Source: Bacillus sp. V2I10 (GTDB lineage Bacteria > Bacillota > Bacilli > Bacillales > Bacillaceae). From it: a DNA stretch of 64,000 nucleotides. The stretch's first letter is position 1. Each line of letters begins with the position of its first letter. Location of the stretch: the NCBI RefSeq assembly GCF_030817055.1, contig NZ_JAUSYV010000001.1:2070001-2134000 (forward strand), given 5' to 3'. A model generated the notes under the pieces. That model ran no database searches and was not told the origin of the DNA. It saw nothing but the letters and a program-made list of their open reading frames with translations. Both the position numbers and the translations under genes were made by a program. Below, in pieces: positions 1 through 9,067 of the stretch.

Positions 1-416
1 TCACAATTGATGCGTCAGATGACTGGAATGATCATATTGGAATGTTTAATATGGCATTCAGCAAATATAGTCTGTTTAAGATAAAAGATTCAGGCACGTT
101 AAAAAAAATAAAGATTAAAGATAAAATCTATAAAAATAAGCTTTTTATAAAAAGAGATGTGTTCTATCCTCTTACTGAAGAAGAGGAAGATAAACTCAGA
201 ATCAATGTTTCTTTGCTCAAACCGGAAAAAAACTGGGATGACCCGGAGGATGTGCCGAACGTTGTCGGTAAAATCACAATTATTGTTGAAGACGAAAGAG
301 TGGATGAGGTTCCGGTTTATTATGATAATGGTTTAACAAATAAACCAGATGCGACGCTTTTTGAGAAACTCCGCAAGCTATTTTTCATTGGGGCAGGCTT
401 CAGCGATTATGATTAA
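1..416 (+). CDS. dacB: DacB C-terminal part (sporulation D-alanyl-D-alanine carboxypeptidase, PBP5*), 5' truncated
   Basis: The reading frame is already open at base 3 and runs to a TAA at 414-416, so the gene begins upstream of the window and only about 137 C-terminal residues are visible. The residues resemble the C-terminal beta-rich domain that follows the penicillin-binding domain of low-molecular-weight PBPs; the catalytic SxxK, SxN and KTG motifs would lie outside the window. Assignment rests largely on context: in Bacillus dacB is directly followed by spmA and spmB, as here. In that family the enzyme trims peptide side chains in spore cortex peptidoglycan. The stop overlaps the spmA start by 8 bp, suggesting translational coupling. 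The acidic run near residue 47 of the visible part lies in the non-catalytic region. Confidence 0.8.
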   Translation, partial: TIDASDDWNDHIGMFNMAFSKYSLFKIKDSGTLKKIKIKDKIYKNKLFIKRDVFYPLTEEEEDKLRINVSLLKPEKNWDDPEDVPNVVGKITIIVEDERVDEVPVYYDNGLTNKPDATLFEKLRKLFFIGAGFSDYD

Positions 417-1002
417 TATTATTTGGGTTGGGCTGACTGTCATCGGCATTGTCTTCGCCATGATTAATGGAACGATGGAACAAGTGAATGCTGCCGTTTT
501 CAAAGGCGCGAAAGATGCTGTAACCATCAGCATCGGACTGATCAGCGTCCTTGTATTCTGGCTGGGGCTCATGAAGGTTGCTGAAAAGGCGGGTTTGCTT
601 GAAAAGCTTACCCAGCTGTTTAAACCATTTGTAAAAAGGCTTTTTCCTGAGATTCCCGCAGATCATCCTGCAATGGGCTACATTCTGTCAAATATGATTG
701 CTAATCTTTTTGGACTGGGGAATGCAGCAACCCCGCTTGGAATTAAAGCGATGGAGCAGATGAAAAAATTAAATGGAGACAAACCTGCTGCAAGCAGATC
801 CATGATCACATTTCTTACTGTCAACACGTCGAGTATTACCTTAATTCCAACGACGGTGATTGCTGTAAGAATGACATACGGTTCAAAATCTCCAACTGAT
901 ATTGTTGGCCCGACTTTGCTTGCAACGATAATTTCAGCCATAGGCGCCATTCTGATTGACCGCTATTTCTATCATAGAAGAATGCGGAAGGAGAGAAAAT
1001 AG
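409..1002 (+). CDS. spmA: Spore maturation protein A (SpmA)
   Basis: 197-residue membrane protein of the nucleoside-recognition (Gate) family. With SpmB it is needed for full spore core dehydration and heat resistance. The start is the ATG at 409, giving MINIIWVGLT, which matches the known SpmA N-terminus; a longer frame exists back to 349 but overlaps dacB deeply and lacks a good ribosome binding site. Several hydrophobic helices are visible, with the conserved family segment GLGNAATPLG near the middle and a basic C-terminus (RRMRKERK). It overlaps dacB by 8 bp and is followed after one base by spmB, so dacB-spmA-spmB is one sporulation operon. Its molecular activity is not established. Confidence 0.95.
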   Translation: MINIIWVGLTVIGIVFAMINGTMEQVNAAVFKGAKDAVTISIGLISVLVFWLGLMKVAEKAGLLEKLTQLFKPFVKRLFPEIPADHPAMGYILSNMIANLFGLGNAATPLGIKAMEQMKKLNGDKPAASRSMITFLTVNTSSITLIPTTVIAVRMTYGSKSPTDIVGPTLLATIISAIGAILIDRYFYHRRMRKERK

Positions 1003-1003
1003 G

Positions 1004-1531
1004 ATGGGAATGATCAGTCTAATCTCTTTATGGATGATCCCGCTGATCATCGGGTTTATTCTATTATATGGGACGTATAAAAAAGTGCCGACGTATGAAA
1101 CTTTTGTTGAGGGCGGCAAAGAAGGAATAGATATTGCGTTTTCAATTATTCCTTATTTAGTGGGCATGCTCGTTGCGATTACGATTTTCAGAGCTTCAGG
1201 TGCCCTTGAATTTTTTGTAGGCATGATGAAACCGGCATTGGATGCAATCGGCGTTCCAAGCGAGATTGTTCCCCTGGCATTTATCAGGCCCATTTCTGGA
1301 ACAGCAGCACTTGGCATGACAACAGATTTAATTGCTGCCTACGGACCTGACTCTTTTATTGGGAGGCTTGCAGCAGTCATGCAGGGAAGCACAGATACAA
1401 CCTTGTATATTTTGACTGTTTATTTTGGAGCTGTAGGGGTTAAAAAGATGGGGGATGCGCTTAAAGTAGGTTTGCTTGCTGATCTTATGGGAATCATTGC
1501 ATCAATCATCATTGTCATGATGCTTTTTTAA
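1004..1531 (+). CDS. spmB: Spore maturation protein B (SpmB)
   Basis: 175-residue integral membrane protein, partner of SpmA and from the same Gate-type family. The ATG at 1004 is preceded by a GGAAGGAGAG ribosome binding site and lies two bases after the spmA stop. About five hydrophobic segments are seen, with the family segment RPISGTAALG near residue 95 and QGSTDTT near 125. Loss of SpmB in Bacillus leaves spores with a more hydrated core. A terminator follows at about 1540, closing the dacB-spmAB unit. Confidence 0.95.
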   Translation: MGMISLISLWMIPLIIGFILLYGTYKKVPTYETFVEGGKEGIDIAFSIIPYLVGMLVAITIFRASGALEFFVGMMKPALDAIGVPSEIVPLAFIRPISGTAALGMTTDLIAAYGPDSFIGRLAAVMQGSTDTTLYILTVYFGAVGVKKMGDALKVGLLADLMGIIASIIIVMMLF

Positions 1532-1538
1532 TAGATTT

Positions 1539-1573
1539 GAAGGGGCTTCCGGTAAATGCGGAGCCTCTTTTTA
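1539..1573 (+). terminator. Rho-independent terminator after spmB
   Basis: GGGGCTTCCG and CGGAGCCTC form an imperfect stem around GTAAATG, followed by a T-run. It closes the dacB-spmA-spmB operon. Confidence 0.8.
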
Positions 1574-1709
1574 TCTGCTGAAATATTTTTGTCTCATTGT
1601 TCCTGTTTTTGTGAGATAATAAGGCTTCATGCATTTTTTAAAGGGGTTCATTTGATGAGAACTTGTATAAAAAAATGATAAGAAGTAAGATGTTAACGAG
1701 GTGAAAGAA

Positions 1710-2435
1710 ATGGAACGTTTACAAAAAGTGATAGCTCATGCAGGTCTTGCATCAAGAAGAAAAGCAGAGGAGCTTATATTAGAAGGAAAAGTGACAGTTA
1801 ACGGGAAAGTCGTAAGAGAGCTTGGCGTTAAAGTTTCCGGAAATGACCGTGTTGAAGTAGCAGGTGTCCCTGTTGAAAAGGAAGAACCAGTCTATTTTAT
1901 TCTTTATAAACCGCGCGGCGTCATTTCAGCTGCCATTGATGATAAAGGAAGAAAAACAGTTACGGACTTTTTTCCCCAGATCAAAGAACGTATTTATCCT
2001 GTAGGACGGCTTGATTATGATACATCCGGAATTTTAATCATGACGAACGACGGTGAATTTGCCAATCTGCTCATGCATCCAAGCAGTGAAGTAGAGAAAA
2101 CGTATGTAGCCAAAGTAAAAGGAATTCCGCTCCGTGAAAACCTGAAGGCTCTCGAAAAGGGAATTATGCTTGAAGATGGCAAAACAGCCCCGGCAAAAGT
2201 CAAATTTGTTTCATTGGATAAAAAGAAGCAGACGAGCATCATTGAACTGACGATCCATGAAGGCAGAAACCGTCAAGTCCGCCGCATGTTTGAGGCAATT
2301 GGGCATCCTGTCTTGAAACTAAAGCGCGAAACGTATGCGTTCCTTGACTTAAAAGGATTAAAAACAGGAGATGCGCGTGAATTATCTCCGCATGAGGTCA
2401 AACAGCTTAGATCACTTGCCAAGTTTGGAAAGTAA
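1710..2435 (+). CDS. rluB: 23S rRNA pseudouridine synthase B (RluB family)
   Basis: 241-residue RsuA/RluB-type pseudouridine synthase that modifies 23S rRNA. An N-terminal S4 RNA-binding domain (about residues 1-60, with ASRRKAEELI) is followed by the catalytic domain with the GRLDYDTSGI motif holding the catalytic Asp, and the C-terminal signature EGRNRQVRRM. The ATG at 1710 is chosen over the in-frame GTG at 1701 because GAGGTG at 1698-1703 is well placed for it and it matches the family N-terminus MERLQKVIAHAG. In B. subtilis this gene (ypuL) also lies between spmB and resA. No terminator is seen before resA. Confidence 0.95.
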   Translation: MERLQKVIAHAGLASRRKAEELILEGKVTVNGKVVRELGVKVSGNDRVEVAGVPVEKEEPVYFILYKPRGVISAAIDDKGRKTVTDFFPQIKERIYPVGRLDYDTSGILIMTNDGEFANLLMHPSSEVEKTYVAKVKGIPLRENLKALEKGIMLEDGKTAPAKVKFVSLDKKKQTSIIELTIHEGRNRQVRRMFEAIGHPVLKLKRETYAFLDLKGLKTGDARELSPHEVKQLRSLAKFGK

Positions 2436-2535
2436 GCCCTTTAATTTTCACATAAACTTCAAATTATTAAGAAAACGTTTGAAATAAACAGTGATATAAT
2501 GAGTTGAAATGTATGAGGATATGGGAGAGTTTTTT

Positions 2536-3057
2536 ATGAAAAAAAGACGGTTGCTCATGAGATCGATCATCCTTTTTGTGCTGGTTGCAGCACTTGGATA
2601 TACGTTATACACAAACTTTTTCCAAAGCAAGGAAAAAGTGAAGGTTGGAAGCGACGCCCCTGATTTTGTCTTAACAGACATTAACGGGGACAAGCATCAG
2701 CTTTCTGATTATAAGGGAAAGGGCGTTTTCCTGAATTTCTGGGGAACATGGTGCGAACCGTGCAAACGCGAAATGCCCTACATGCAAAATCAGTATGATT
2801 ATTATAAAGAACAAGGTGTAGAAGTGCTTGCCGTCAACATCGCAGAATCAAAGATTGCCGTACAGAACTTTACGGATACATATAATTTATCTTTTCCTGT
2901 CGTCCTGGATAAGGACCGGCAAGTTTTAGAAGCATACGGTGTTGTCCCTCTTCCGACTACATTTCTGATAGATAAAAATGGAAAAGTAGCAGAAATTATC
3001 ACTGGCCAGATGAATGAGCGGATGGTCAGGGACTATATGGAATCAATCAAGCCGTAA
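2536..3057 (+). CDS. resA: Thiol-disulfide oxidoreductase ResA
   Basis: 173-residue membrane-anchored thioredoxin-like protein that reduces the cysteines of apocytochrome c on the outer face of the membrane before haem attachment. One N-terminal membrane anchor (about residues 8-25) is followed by a thioredoxin fold with the active site WCEPC, as in B. subtilis ResA, and the cis-proline segment PLPTT. The ATG at 2536 follows GGGAGAG; an upstream in-frame ATG at 2509 would add nine residues without a better site. It starts the resABC operon. A TATAAT at 2495-2500 is a possible -10 but has no convincing -35, consistent with activator-dependent (ResD-like) control. Confidence 0.96.
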   Translation: MKKRRLLMRSIILFVLVAALGYTLYTNFFQSKEKVKVGSDAPDFVLTDINGDKHQLSDYKGKGVFLNFWGTWCEPCKREMPYMQNQYDYYKEQGVEVLAVNIAESKIAVQNFTDTYNLSFPVVLDKDRQVLEAYGVVPLPTTFLIDKNGKVAEIITGQMNERMVRDYMESIKP

Positions 3058-3073
3058 ACGGGGAGTTTTCATC

Positions 3074-4711
3074 ATGAATGAAGTGAAATGCAAGTGCGGA
3101 CACAGTAATCCGCACGGAACGATTCTTTGTGAATCCTGCGGTCGTCCTGTTGAGGAAAAGGACAGCAATCAAGCTGTTTCTGAAAAACTATTGGATATGA
3201 AATATGATGGCAGTGCAAGACGCTCACAGACTTATAAGAAAACGCCGGTCGATAAGATCTGGAACTTCTTTTCATCTGTAAAGGTCGGAATCTGGATTAT
3301 CGTACTGATCTTAATTGCATCAGCAATCGGCACAATCCTTCCGCAGGTCATGTACATTCCGCCAAATGTAACTCCCGAGGAATTTTACCGCGAGGAGTAC
3401 GGGGTGATCGGTCAGCTTTATTTCCAAATGGGGTTTCATGAATTATTCAGCTCATGGTGGTACATGGTTTTAATTGGAGCGCTTGCCGCTTCATTGGTCA
3501 TTGCAAGCTTAGACCGCTTTGTACCGCTCTATCGTGCGCTGAAAAAACAAGGTGTCACACGCCATGAAAGCTTTATGCGAAGACAGCGATTATTCAGCGA
3601 AACACCTTCAGTCAACAAGGCGGAGGAACTGCTTGAAATTATTAAAGACAGACTGAAGAGAAAACGCTATCATGTTCGAGAAGAAAACGGAAATCTCCTT
3701 GCAGAGAAAAATCGTTTTTCAAGATGGGGACCGTATGTCAATCATATCGGTCTGATCATCTTTTTGTTTGGAGCTATGCTGAGGTTTGTACCGGGAATGT
3801 ATGTGGATGATGTCATTTGGATCCGCGAAGGGGAAACGAATGTCATTCCGGGTACTGAAGGCAAGTATTTTCTCCGCAGTGACAAGTTTGTGATGGAAAC
3901 ATACAAAAAAGACAGCGAAGATGAAGTGTTTCAGGATGCTCTTACTAGAGTTGGGGACGGCAACGTCGTAAAAAATTACCAGACGAACGTTACTTTGTAC
4001 GAGAGACAAGGTGAAGCGGTCATCGGGGAAGAGCCAGAGCTAAAAAAAGTAAAAGATGAGCAAATCAAAGTAAATCAGCCGCTTAAGCATGATTCATACG
4101 CTTTGTATCAAGTGGATTATAAATTAAATGAATTGAATAAAATGACATTTAGTTTAGTAGACAAAGAGACGGAGGAAAACTTTGGACAGCTGACAATTGA
4201 TCTGCTGGATCCTCAAAAAGAATTTGATTTGGGTAATGGCTATAAAGTAGAAGTAGCAAGCTACCTTCCTGATTTTTATTTTAACAGTGAGGGAGAGCCT
4301 GCTACGAAAACGAGAATACCGGATAATCCTGCTTTTGTATTTAAAATGATTTCTCCTGATAAACCTAAGGGCGAAACAAGCTTCGTTGCCATTCAGCAGA
4401 CAATCGAACCAAATGAAGACAACCAGCTGAAAATGAAGTTTGAAGGCGTGGAAACAAAGAATCTCTCAGCTCTTACTGTTCGCAAAGACAATACTCTTTG
4501 GTTTCTTGGACTTGGCGGAGCCATTTTCATGATAGGTGTCACCCAAGGTATGTATTGGAATCATCGACGCATCTGGATAAGACGAAGCGGAGAAGGAATT
4601 CTTCTTGCCGGGCATACAAATAAGAATTGGTACGGCATTAGAAATGAGATTGATTCAGTGCTGGAAGGCACATTGATTGAAAAGCCGAAGGATCAGTCAG
4701 ACGAGAAATAA
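3074..4711 (+). CDS. resB: Cytochrome c biogenesis protein ResB (Ccs1 family)
   Basis: 545-residue subunit of the system II cytochrome c synthase. A short N-terminal cytoplasmic zinc-ribbon-like segment (CKCGH and CESCG, residues 5-24) is followed by membrane helices around residues 70-90, 125-150 and 225-245. A large extracytoplasmic domain (about 250-480) and a final helix near 490 follow. ResB and ResC together carry haem across the membrane and attach it to CXXCH sites. The ATG at 3074 is 16 bases after resA. The resC start lies shortly after the resB stop, in keeping with one operon. The same N-terminal cysteine arrangement is present in B. subtilis ResB, so it is not a novelty. Confidence 0.95.
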   Translation: MNEVKCKCGHSNPHGTILCESCGRPVEEKDSNQAVSEKLLDMKYDGSARRSQTYKKTPVDKIWNFFSSVKVGIWIIVLILIASAIGTILPQVMYIPPNVTPEEFYREEYGVIGQLYFQMGFHELFSSWWYMVLIGALAASLVIASLDRFVPLYRALKKQGVTRHESFMRRQRLFSETPSVNKAEELLEIIKDRLKRKRYHVREENGNLLAEKNRFSRWGPYVNHIGLIIFLFGAMLRFVPGMYVDDVIWIREGETNVIPGTEGKYFLRSDKFVMETYKKDSEDEVFQDALTRVGDGNVVKNYQTNVTLYERQGEAVIGEEPELKKVKDEQIKVNQPLKHDSYALYQVDYKLNELNKMTFSLVDKETEENFGQLTIDLLDPQKEFDLGNGYKVEVASYLPDFYFNSEGEPATKTRIPDNPAFVFKMISPDKPKGETSFVAIQQTIEPNEDNQLKMKFEGVETKNLSALTVRKDNTLWFLGLGGAIFMIGVTQGMYWNHRRIWIRRSGEGILLAGHTNKNWYGIRNEIDSVLEGTLIEKPKDQSDEK

Positions 4712-4736
4712 GACAAGTCATAGAGGAGGAAAAGGA

Positions 4737-5912
4737 GTGGCGGCTTTAAGCAGTAATTTGCTATTTGCAGCATTCATTTTATATCTGGCTGCGACATTTC
4801 TTTTTGGCGGAGCCATCCGTGATAAGAGAAAAGAATACAAAAAGCCAAGTAAATGGGCGACTGCAGGTATTGCAATCACGATTCTTGCTTTTGCAGCACA
4901 AGTTGGCTATTTCATTACGAGATGGATCGCATCCGGTCATGCACCGGTCAGCAATCTTTTTGAATTTACAACATTCTTTGGCATGATGCTTGTTCTTGCA
5001 TTTATAGTACTCTACTTTATTTATAAAGTGTCTATTTTAGGGCTTTTTACTCTGCCGGTCGCATTGCTGCTTATCGCTTATGCAAGCATGTTTCCGTCAG
5101 ATATCTCACCGCTTATCCCAGCGCTTCAAAGCAGCTGGCTGCACATTCACGTGACAACAGCGGCTCTTGGACAGGCGATTCTTTCCATCAGCTTTATAGC
5201 AGGTGTGATTTATTTGATCCGGACAGTGGATCAAACGAAAAATTCCAAGAAAACATTCTGGCTTGAAGTTGTCATGTATACACTTGTAGCTACGATTGCA
5301 TTCATTGCAATAACAAGCACCTTCAGAATGATGGATTATGAAGCCGTTTATAAATGGACAGATAAAAATGAGCAAAATGCAGAAATGATCTATAATATGC
5401 CTGCTCTGGTAGGCCCTCATAAAGGCGAACTTTTAACAGAAGGCAAAATGGAAGCTCTTGTTGAAGTTCCCGCTCTTATTTCTGCGAGAAAGCTGAATAC
5501 TGTCATTTGGTCAATTGGCACCGGATTATTATTATACGGAGCGATCCGGTTAATCTTGAGAAAGCGAATCTCAGCTTTCCTTCAGCCTCTCACCAAAAAC
5601 GTAAATCTGGATTTAGTAGATGAAATCGGATATCGATCCGTTACAATTGGATTTCCGGTATTCACTCTGGGAGCGCTCATTTTTGCGATGATCTGGGCTC
5701 AAATCGCCTGGACACGCTTTTGGGGCTGGGACCCTAAAGAAGTATGGGCATTAATTACCTGGCTTTTCTATGCAGCCTACCTGCATTTGCGTCTTTCAAA
5801 AGGATGGCAGGGAGAAAAATCAGCATGGCTTGCCGTTATTGGCTTTGCCATCATCATGTTTAATCTGATTTTTGTCAATCTGGTGATTGCCGGTCTGCAT
5901 TCTTATGCCTAG
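4737..5912 (+). CDS. resC: Cytochrome c biogenesis protein ResC (CcsA family)
   Basis: 391-residue polytopic membrane protein, the haem-handling partner of ResB. The CcsA/CcmC tryptophan-rich motif WGWDPKEVWALITW is visible at about residues 329-342. The start is the GTG at 4737, behind AGAGGAGGAAAAGG, giving the length known for B. subtilis ResC. The open frame runs further upstream into resB, but that extension is not family-like. About ten hydrophobic segments are seen. The gene is followed by a dispersed repeat and a terminator before resD, so resABC can be transcribed apart from resDE. Confidence 0.95.
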   Translation: MAALSSNLLFAAFILYLAATFLFGGAIRDKRKEYKKPSKWATAGIAITILAFAAQVGYFITRWIASGHAPVSNLFEFTTFFGMMLVLAFIVLYFIYKVSILGLFTLPVALLLIAYASMFPSDISPLIPALQSSWLHIHVTTAALGQAILSISFIAGVIYLIRTVDQTKNSKKTFWLEVVMYTLVATIAFIAITSTFRMMDYEAVYKWTDKNEQNAEMIYNMPALVGPHKGELLTEGKMEALVEVPALISARKLNTVIWSIGTGLLLYGAIRLILRKRISAFLQPLTKNVNLDLVDEIGYRSVTIGFPVFTLGALIFAMIWAQIAWTRFWGWDPKEVWALITWLFYAAYLHLRLSKGWQGEKSAWLAVIGFAIIMFNLIFVNLVIAGLHSYA

Positions 5913-5969
5913 TTAATAAGAGTTTTTCTTTAAGAGAAAAGAAAGTATAAAGTTTTTGCAGTGGTGTAC

Positions 5970-6086
5970 AGTTCCATCGCCCGCCACATCGGCCAGAACT
6001 ATTCCAGAGGAAAAGTCAAACTTGGACTTTTCTGCCGGATTCTTATCTGTCTGCCGGAGCTAAACGGGCACTTGCACTTTTCTTAT
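5970..6086 (+). repeat. Dispersed intergenic repeat, copy 1 (full)
   Basis: About 117 bp matching copies at 10841, 44554 and 63622. Shared blocks are a head with CATCGCCC and TCGGCCAGAAC, a central hairpin AAAAGTC...GACTTTT, the block GGATTCTTATCTGTCT, and a tail GGAGCTAAACGGGC..CTTTTCTTA. It lies between resC and the terminator preceding resD, in the same orientation as all other copies in this window. Confidence 0.8.
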
Positions 6087-6092
6087 CAAGAG

Positions 6093-6123
6093 AGCCTTCA
6101 CTCATATAAAGTGAAGGTTTTTT
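6093..6123 (+). terminator. Rho-independent terminator between resC and resD
   Basis: CCTTCAC (6095-6101) pairs with GTGAAGG (6111-6117) and is followed by six T. It should separate most resABC transcripts from resDE. Confidence 0.85.
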
Positions 6124-6166
6124 GGTAAGATAATGGTATATGAGTACTTGAAGGAGGAGAAGCAAG

Positions 6167-6889
6167 ATGGAAAACAACATGAACTATAAAATCTTGGTCG
6201 TTGACGATGAAGACAGAATCAGAAGACTTTTGAAAATGTATTTAGAGAGAGAAAACTATCAAATTGAAGAAGCTGACAACGGCAGTGATGCTCTTGAAAT
6301 GGCACTGTCTACAGAATATGACTTAATCCTGCTTGATTTAATGATGCCCGGACTCGATGGGATTGAAGTTTGCAGACAACTGCGCCTGAAAAAAGCCACT
6401 CCTATCATTATGCTTACGGCAAAAGGTGAAGAGGTAAACAGGGTTCAGGGCTTTGAAGTCGGAACAGATGATTACATCGTAAAGCCTTTCAGTCCAAGAG
6501 AAGTCGTTCTGCGAGTGAAAGCACTTCTTAGACGCTCATCGACAACATCATTCCTGAAAACAGAAACGAAAGCTAAGAATGTTATCGTGTTCCCGCATCT
6601 CTCTATTGATCACGATGCACACCGGGTGCTTGCAGACGGCAAAGAGGTCAGTTTAACTCCAAAAGAATATGAGCTGCTTTATTTCCTCGCGAAAACGCCT
6701 GACAAAGTATACGACCGCGAGAAATTATTAAAAGAAGTATGGCAATACGAGTTCTTTGGTGATCTGCGTACAGTAGATACACATGTAAAACGCCTGAGAG
6801 AAAAACTGAGCAAGGTATCACCTGATGCAGCTGCCATGATCGTGACTGTTTGGGGAGTTGGATACAAATTTGAGGTAGGCAGTGAATGA
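6167..6889 (+). CDS. resD: Response regulator ResD
   Basis: 240-residue OmpR/PhoB-type response regulator. The receiver domain (about 7-125) has the acidic pair DDED, the phosphoacceptor Asp in LLDLMMPG, the TAK segment and KPFSPREV. The winged-helix DNA-binding domain (about 145-235) has the LTPKEYELL and TVDTHVKRLREK signatures. In Bacillus ResD responds to oxygen limitation and nitric oxide and activates respiration, nitrate and cytochrome genes including resA. The ATG at 6167 follows AAGGAGGAGAAG. The resE start overlaps its stop. Upstream position and strength support the ResD name rather than PhoP. Confidence 0.95.
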   Translation: MENNMNYKILVVDDEDRIRRLLKMYLERENYQIEEADNGSDALEMALSTEYDLILLDLMMPGLDGIEVCRQLRLKKATPIIMLTAKGEEVNRVQGFEVGTDDYIVKPFSPREVVLRVKALLRRSSTTSFLKTETKAKNVIVFPHLSIDHDAHRVLADGKEVSLTPKEYELLYFLAKTPDKVYDREKLLKEVWQYEFFGDLRTVDTHVKRLREKLSKVSPDAAAMIVTVWGVGYKFEVGSE

Positions 6890-8691
6890 TGTTTTGGAAA
6901 AGCGTAGTCGGTAAACTGTGGTTTACCATTTTATTGCTCGTTTCATTTGTCTTATTAATTCTGACTGTGCTTCTTCTAGAATTCATTGAAAATTATCATG
7001 TGGACGAGGCCAAACGGGAGCTTACACAATTAGCCAACAAAATCTCGGTTATACTTGAAAATCATGAAGATCAGGAACTGGCGAGGTCAATCTCATGGGA
7101 ACTGGCCGATGAACTTACAAGCATCATCATCGTCGAAGATCAGAACAAATACTGGTTTTCACCAAAGAAATTTGACAGTACCCCTGTTTTTGAAATGGAG
7201 GATATTCGGAATGACAGCGAGCTGTCTAAAGTATTTGCAAATCAAAAAAATGTCAGCAAGCTCACCGAACTCTCAAAAGAGCAGCAGATCAGTTCGGATA
7301 ATAACGAGGAAGTGCTGGTCGTCGGCGTACCCTATGAGCTGAAAAATGGGGAAAACGGGGCAGTGTTTATGTCGCAGTCGCTGCTTGCTGTTCACGAAAC
7401 AACAAAGCATACGACTAAATATATTCTGCTTGCGGCAGGTATTGCCATTGTATTAACAACGATATTCGCATTCTTTCTATCAACAAGAATCACTTATCCG
7501 CTAAGAAAAATGCGGGAAGTAACGCAGGAGCTTACACGCGGAAAGTTTGATACGAAGGTGCCGATTTTAAGTCATGACGAAATTGGCGAGCTTGCCGTCG
7601 CGTTTAATCAAATGGGCAGGCAGCTGAAATTCAATATCAATGCACTTAACCAGGAAAAAGAACATTTAACCAGTATTTTAAGCAGTATGGCAGACGGAGT
7701 CATTACGCTGAATATTGACGGGACGATTCTCGTGACTAATCCCCCTGCTGAACGGTTTCTTCAGTCCTGGTACTACGAACAAAAAATGCAAATCAATGAG
7801 GGAGAGGAAATCCCTCCAGAAGCAAAAGAATTATTTCAAAGAGTTGTCAACACAGAGAGAGAACACATAGTCGAGGTCAATCTTCAGGGCAGGAGCTGGG
7901 TGATGGTCATGAGCCCTCTCTATAACCAGTCATATGTTCGGGGTGCAGTTGCTGTTCTCAGAGATATGACAGAAGAGAGAAGGCTAGATAAGCTGCGGAA
8001 GGATTTTATTGCCAATGTCAGTCATGAGCTGAGAACGCCGATTGCCATGCTGCAGGGATACAGTGAAGCGATAGTCGATGACATTGCAAGCTCTGAGGAA
8101 GAGAAAAAGGAGATTGCACAGGTAATCTACGATGAATCACTGCGCATGGGAAGACTTGTTAATGATTTACTGGATCTGGCAAGAATGGAAGCCGGTCACA
8201 TTTCTCTGAATTTAGAACGAATCTCGATTTATGAATTTATTGAAAAAATCAACCGAAAATTCCAGGGACTTGCAAGGGACAAAAAAATCACGTTAACCTC
8301 TTCATTTTTAATAGAAGACCCTGAGTTTGTTCTGGATCCCGATAAGATTGAGCAGGTTTTGACGAATCTTATTGATAATGCGATCAGACATACGCTTGAA
8401 GGGGGATCTGTTGAAATTCATGTTCAAACCGTTGCTGGCGGCATGAAAATAGACGTAAAAGATACAGGTACAGGTATTATAGAAGAGGATCTGCCTTTTG
8501 TCTTTGAACGGTTTTATAAAGCGGACAAAGCAAGAACTAGAGGCCGTTCGGGCACCGGCCTTGGCCTGGCGATTGCAAAAAACATCGTAGATGCCCATTC
8601 CGGCACGATCAATGTGCACAGCAAGGTAAATGAAGGTACAGCCTTCAGCTTCTATTTGCCTCGAAAAAGCAGTCTTTCTGATAGAACGTGA
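6886..8691 (+). CDS. resE: Sensor histidine kinase ResE
   Basis: 601-residue membrane sensor kinase and cognate partner of ResD. Visible order: TM1 (about 8-30), an extracytoplasmic region, TM2 (about 177-200), HAMP (about 200-255), a PAS domain (about 262-365), HisKA with the phospho-acceptor in VSHELRTP (about 382), and HATPase with NLIDNAIRHT (N box), DTGTGI (G1) and GLGLAI (G2). The start overlaps the resD stop (ATGATG across the TGA), indicating translational coupling. In B. subtilis sigX follows resE; here a B12 cassette lies between them. Confidence 0.95.
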   Translation: MMFWKSVVGKLWFTILLLVSFVLLILTVLLLEFIENYHVDEAKRELTQLANKISVILENHEDQELARSISWELADELTSIIIVEDQNKYWFSPKKFDSTPVFEMEDIRNDSELSKVFANQKNVSKLTELSKEQQISSDNNEEVLVVGVPYELKNGENGAVFMSQSLLAVHETTKHTTKYILLAAGIAIVLTTIFAFFLSTRITYPLRKMREVTQELTRGKFDTKVPILSHDEIGELAVAFNQMGRQLKFNINALNQEKEHLTSILSSMADGVITLNIDGTILVTNPPAERFLQSWYYEQKMQINEGEEIPPEAKELFQRVVNTEREHIVEVNLQGRSWVMVMSPLYNQSYVRGAVAVLRDMTEERRLDKLRKDFIANVSHELRTPIAMLQGYSEAIVDDIASSEEEKKEIAQVIYDESLRMGRLVNDLLDLARMEAGHISLNLERISIYEFIEKINRKFQGLARDKKITLTSSFLIEDPEFVLDPDKIEQVLTNLIDNAIRHTLEGGSVEIHVQTVAGGMKIDVKDTGTGIIEEDLPFVFERFYKADKARTRGRSGTGLGLAIAKNIVDAHSGTINVHSKVNEGTAFSFYLPRKSSLSDRT

Positions 8692-8733
8692 CGAAAATTC
8701 TTGTTTCATAAGGAACACCTAATGAAATTTCTG

Positions 8734-8762
8734 TTGAAGACCTGAGTCATTTTATGTAAAAT
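8734..8762 (+). promoter_or_regulatory. Sigma-A type promoter of the B12 cassette
   Basis: TTGAAG (8734-8739), 17-bp spacer, TAAAAT (8757-8762). It sits about 35 bp upstream of the cobalamin riboswitch and just after resE, giving the B12 genes their own transcription start. Confidence 0.6.
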
Positions 8763-8796
8763 AAGACTGAATTAATAAAATTGTATATTTTGAGAT

Positions 8797-8972
8797 ATAG
8801 GTGCTTTACGCTTAATAGGGAATCAGGTGCAATGCCTGAACTGTCCCCGCAACTGTATTTGCCAACGAAACTTTGGGTTAAACCACTGTATAATTAGATG
8901 GCTCTATTGCTGTTTATTATATGGGAAGGTTCAAGTGGAGAATGAAGCAAAAGTCAGTAGACCTGCCGGAAT
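8797..8972 (+). promoter_or_regulatory. Cobalamin (adenosylcobalamin) riboswitch
   Basis: The conserved elements of the B12 riboswitch are present in order: GGTGC, TAATAGGGAA, CAGGTGCAATGCCTG, CTGTCCCCGCAACTGTA, CCACTG, GGGAAGG, and the closing GTCAGTAGACCTGCCGG block. CCTGCCG at 8962-8968, the closing strand of the aptamer, can also pair with CGGCAGG at 9014-9020, a likely alternative fold. A strong terminator follows at 9068. Genes downstream encode cobalamin uptake and adenosylation, which agrees with the ligand. Confidence 0.95.
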
Positions 8973-9067
8973 CTCTTACATTGTTTGTATTCTTCGGGGG
9001 TTGAGCATAGAAACGGCAGGATTTATGTTTCTTTGCATACAATCTGTATCTTATTATGCCGTTTATT

